Source: SAR324 cluster bacterium (GTDB taxonomy: Bacteria; SAR324; XYD2-FULL-50-16). From it: a DNA stretch of 64,000 nt. The stretch is from positions 1-64,000 of the forward strand of contig JANQGX010000073.1 of NCBI GenBank assembly GCA_028282885.1, given 5' to 3'. The first letter of the stretch is position 1; each line of letters begins with the position of its first letter. The notes below the pieces were generated by a model. That model did not search any database. It had not been told where the DNA came from and worked only from the letters and a program-made list of their open reading frames with translations. The translations under genes were made by a program, and so were the position numbers. Below are positions 61,689-64,000 of the stretch, in pieces.

Positions 61689-62489
61689 AATATTTTCGTT
61701 AATATTAAGCAAGTTAACGATTTCAGATTTCATGAAACAAATACTTTCTGTTGTCTGGTCCGTATCTATGAAAAGATAATTTTCACCGTTCCCAAGATAT
61801 GCTTGTCGGGCCGCAAGTAATACTGGCTGATATTCACTGGGTAAATGCTCTAGTGACCAATCAGCAGCAACATCCTTAGGCACTATTTTTCCAGTTACCG
61901 CGCTGTACCATATTCGAGCAAAAGTGAGTAATACATTCCGCTCATCATTCACCCAGTCCGAGGGTGACTCCCACTGCTTTAGAATGTCGGTGAGCGCCCT
62001 AAAGAAATCACTTTTTGGAATCGGATCGAAAATCTCCATAGCCGGTGGCCCCACAATGGGGAGACTGTTTTGCCTTGCTTGCGTCAACAGGATTGCCAGA
62101 TCTGCATCCATAACAGCGGATTCGACGATACCAGCAAGAATATCTTGCCTTAGCCATTCTCCAAATTGCAATTCTCGTCTAACCGGATAACGCCAAGGTC
62201 TTACCTCAGAGTGAACTACAATGGTAACCTCTAGAGCTCGCAATATTTCACTTTTTCCGGGTGGAGCCGAGACCTCCAGCAAGTCAAGCGAAAGATCCTG
62301 CCGTACGGTTTCCTCAGGCGGACTTCCTATAGTAACGAGTAAATCAATGTCGCTATGCGGCTTCAGACCACCGTCAAGCGCCGAACCATACAAATGTATT
62401 GCGGTTAACGTAGATGCCAGGTGACGATCAATGACATCGAAAGCCTGTGCCACCTGCTTCGAAATTTCAATGGGTGCCGGACTGTTCAT
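61683..62489 (-). CDS. aadA: AadA-type aminoglycoside nucleotidyltransferase
   Basis: About 268 residues. The nucleotidyltransferase site LYGSALDGGLKPHSDIDLLV (G-S-x-x-x-G-x-x-x-x-S-D-x-D) lies near residue 37. The remainder keeps AadA segments such as LEVTIVVHSEVRPWRYPVRR, ELQFGEW, RQDILAGI, FDPIP, WVNDERNVLLTFARIWYSAV, TGKIVPKDVAADW and ARQAYLG. The enzyme adenylylates streptomycin/spectinomycin. The methionine at 62489 fits the family start; 62504 is the alternative. The gene is a typical integron cassette with an attC at its end. Whether it confers resistance here is unknown. Confidence 0.9.
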   Translation of the reverse strand: MNSPAPIEISKQVAQAFDVIDRHLASTLTAIHLYGSALDGGLKPHSDIDLLVTIGSPPEETVRQDLSLDLLEVSAPPGKSEILRALEVTIVVHSEVRPWRYPVRRELQFGEWLRQDILAGIVESAVMDADLAILLTQARQNSLPIVGPPAMEIFDPIPKSDFFRALTDILKQWESPSDWVNDERNVLLTFARIWYSAVTGKIVPKDVAADWSLEHLPSEYQPVLLAARQAYLGNGENYLFIDTDQTTESICFMKSEIVNLLNINENIV

Positions 62490-62530
62490 AATGTTTAACA
62501 CCATTGCAACCGGCTGCTACATCGATGGTG

Positions 62531-62614
62531 GATTAACGACGCTCTTTGCCACGGAGCTTTGGGAAAAGCCATATCGAGGGCGATTAGCAGCCCGGTTTAT
62601 TATAATTGTTATTC
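62531..62614 (-). other. attC-like recombination site
   Basis: On the minus strand an 84-base site runs from GAATAAC (containing the stop of the upstream cassette gene) to GTTAATC; the outer boxes pair at 6 of 7 positions. Inner stems such as GGGC..GCCC and GGCTTT..AAAGC are present. Confidence 0.6.
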
Positions 62615-63535
62615 ATTTTCTTTCCACCATTTCAACACCCTCATAGCACGTAGAGTATTCCATCTACTAGGTTTTCTTGGATTTTCCATTTCAATATATG
62701 TCTTTCCTGGATGCTTCTTCCCTAAATTCCATGTGCCGTCGCTGTTTCGCTTTTTAGTGACTACGTTTATAGCTGATCGAAGACGATTATCAGTAGATGT
62801 GCCAACAAGACAAAAGTAATCGAGTGCCGTTAATATGTCATAATGCCAATATGGCGGAAAAGAAAATGACATCCATTGCTGATTAAGTATCTTGTTATTG
62901 GCTAAATATAACTCATGGCTTAGCAAGAAATCTTGCCCACGCTTCTCAGCCTGTGAGAGTTCTGTTTTTTCAGACCTATATCGTACTCGATACTGAAGCA
63001 ATGCCTCAAGTATTAGCAACGTTGTATCGAAAGTATAATCAACGGATCTTTCTGAGTTGTTTGGTAACCAGTTGCCAGTCATTTCTTGTTTGTTGATTAG
63101 ATATTTGACGATGTCGTGAATATATTCATGGTCATATCCAAAATAGCAACACAAAGAGAGAACTAGTGCTGTCACACCAAGATCTTGAATTTCCTGATTC
63201 CTTGTAAAGCGAATATCTTGTCGCTTATAAATACCTTTGGAGAATAGTTGCTCACAAGCCGACAGTGCCTGCGCATGCGATGATGGTAGTCCAAGTTGCT
63301 TAAGCAAATATAATGTATAAGTTGTTGAGATCCATTTCCCATTATACAGACTGTTATTCCATAAACCATTTGTGCCCTGCAACTTAAGAAGAGAAAAACA
63401 CCATCCTTCTTTGCTCAATTTTAATTGTTCCTTGCGATATGTTGACTCATTTTCATTTTGAATATCCTTCATTACTTGCCATCGTATTGAGGGATCGCTA
63501 TCGAGAAGCCATCTAGTGGTATCGTTGATTTGCAT
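62609..63535 (-). CDS. Prenyltransferase/squalene-cyclase-like alpha-toroid protein
   Basis: A 308-residue protein of repeated helical hairpins: SDPSIRWQVMKDI, TYTLYLLKQLGLP, VTALVLSLCCYFGYD, YTFDTTLLILEALLQYR and RWNTLRAMRVLKWW. The layout and the NSDGTWNLG and GTNGLWNNSLY turns resemble the alpha-toroid proteins of the prenyltransferase/squalene-oxidase-repeat superfamily. The catalytic DXDD motif of cyclases is not visible, so enzymatic function is doubtful. It is a cassette-like gene between two attC-like sites. Confidence 0.6.
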   Translation of the reverse strand: MQINDTTRWLLDSDPSIRWQVMKDIQNENESTYRKEQLKLSKEGWCFSLLKLQGTNGLWNNSLYNGKWISTTYTLYLLKQLGLPSSHAQALSACEQLFSKGIYKRQDIRFTRNQEIQDLGVTALVLSLCCYFGYDHEYIHDIVKYLINKQEMTGNWLPNNSERSVDYTFDTTLLILEALLQYRVRYRSEKTELSQAEKRGQDFLLSHELYLANNKILNQQWMSFSFPPYWHYDILTALDYFCLVGTSTDNRLRSAINVVTKKRNSDGTWNLGKKHPGKTYIEMENPRKPSRWNTLRAMRVLKWWKENE

Positions 63536-63549
63536 ATGCTTTTTTGGGT

Positions 63550-63655
63550 GGTAACATCACCCGCCTCTTTCGGGGTGTTGCTTTTTAAGATAAAACTCAC
63601 TTTACCTTTGCTTATCAGCGGCGGTTAACGGCCTGGTGAATGTGCTTGTTATATC
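63550..63655 (-). other. Possible attC-like site
   Basis: On the minus strand a ~105-base segment runs from TATAACAAGC to GTTACC; arms ACATTCACC and GGTGATGT nearly pair. The left part TATAACAAGCA is shared with the site at 35106-35162. It lies between two minus-strand genes. Confidence 0.45.
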
Positions 63656-63675
63656 ACCAACAATGACTAAATTTA

Positions 63676-64000
63676 TCACATTTCAATAACATGATTAATG
63701 TAGTCAAATATATCTGCATATATTTCATCAGTAACTCTGTGTCCAACTCCAGCATATTCAATAAATTGATTCTTTGAGTATCCAAGTTCTGCAAATGCTC
63801 TTTTGACTTCGTTGAACTCATCAATAGGATCAAAACTTTTATTACTTATTCTGTACTTGATCAAAAGTAAATCAGTGAATGAAAGAGCATGCCGGTTGTA
63901 AACAGGGGATCGGCTGTCATTTGAAAATTTGTCACTGTATTTTTTTGTTGCGTATTCAATCCAAGGATATTCCTTCTTTTGACCTCCTGTTTCCTCTGTC
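63676..64000 (-). CDS. Alpha/beta-hydrolase-like protein, C-terminal part (cut by window edge)
   Basis: The minus-strand frame is open from the right edge of the window to TGA at 63676, giving at least 107 residues. The C-terminal pattern SFDPIDEFNEVKRAFAELGY, then a QFIEYAGVGHRVTDEIYADI segment, resembles the last part of alpha/beta hydrolases, with the catalytic histidine in GVGH and an acidic residue ~35 residues earlier. The N-terminal part, including the nucleophile elbow, is outside the window. It is a third cassette-like gene in the right-hand array. Confidence 0.45.
   Translation of the reverse strand, partial: TEETGGQKKEYPWIEYATKKYSDKFSNDSRSPVYNRHALSFTDLLLIKYRISNKSFDPIDEFNEVKRAFAELGYSKNQFIEYAGVGHRVTDEIYADIFDYINHVIEM

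Noticed and set aside
1..64000. CRISPR array, prophage, rRNA or tRNA genes, integrase gene
   Set aside because: No regularly spaced short repeats, phage structural genes, RNA genes or tyrosine recombinase of integron type were found by reading both strands.

Overview
The window comes from a Gram-negative bacterium with moderate GC. Signals include many signal peptides and a lipobox, periplasmic TlpA, FecR and M48 proteins, a sigma-54 activator with a matching -24/-12 promoter, an HD-GYP receptor and acyl-CoA degradation genes. A relative of the former Deltaproteobacteria is my best guess from gene content, but no rRNA or marker gene is present to settle it. I saw no tRNA, rRNA, CRISPR array, prophage or integrase.

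Layout. (1) 0-7.5 kb: the end of an acyl-CoA dehydrogenase, then a leftward acyl-CoA operon (CoA ligase, thiolase, short-chain dehydrogenase). The operon is preceded by a good sigma-54 promoter and faces a divergent 1030-residue TPR/GAF-like/AAA+/Fis activator, probably its regulator. (2) 7.5-10.4 kb: small housekeeping and detoxification genes (CMD family, GST, DUF1801, rpiB, an isoprenylcysteine methyltransferase-like membrane protein). (3) 10.8-31 kb: the most unusual region, an envelope-directed cluster. It holds a TlpA-like thioredoxin, an exported caspase-like (C14) protease, a CHASE2-adenylate cyclase, FecR-DUF4384 and FlgO-like/DUF4384 proteins, a PEGA-repeat protein, two Lcl_C/DUF1566 lectin-fold proteins, an exported M48 metallopeptidase and a very large exported TPR-CHAT protease with fifteen exact 42-residue TPR units. 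A scar of decayed genes (TetR and HIT fragments around a short element with inverted ends) splits it, and an IS91-type transposase relic follows the CHAT gene. Two copies of a 98-bp dispersed repeat lie in this part of the genome.

(4) 32.8-45.8 kb: a run of small unrelated genes, all on the minus strand (Nudix, methyltransferases, GT2, HAD, GNAT, map, M14, GFA, VOC, PLP dehydratase, SDR). Several stop codons lie inside TAAC boxes of imperfect palindromes that resemble integron attC sites. (5) 46-58.4 kb: ordinary core genes: universal stress protein, semialdehyde dehydrogenase, DUF6279 lipoprotein, long-chain acyl-CoA ligase, an acyl-CoA synthetase (ADP-forming) type protein coupled to a 7TM HD-GYP receptor, an MFS transporter, a phospholipase C-like protein and a CPBP protease. 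(6) 59-64 kb: more small genes, a ParE/RelE-type toxin with a truncated antitoxin, a degenerate group II intron domain V-like hairpin, and three consecutive cassette-like genes, including an aadA-type aminoglycoside nucleotidyltransferase with a 60-bp attC whose outer boxes are perfectly complementary. The array runs off the right edge.

How the genes may work together (inference). The envelope cluster could form a periplasmic proteolytic and second-messenger circuit: sensors (CHASE2, FecR, DUF4384, PEGA, Lcl_C), redox support (TlpA) and three proteases (caspase, CHAT, M48). The minus-strand cassette regions look like a cluster of attC sites lacking an integrase within this window.
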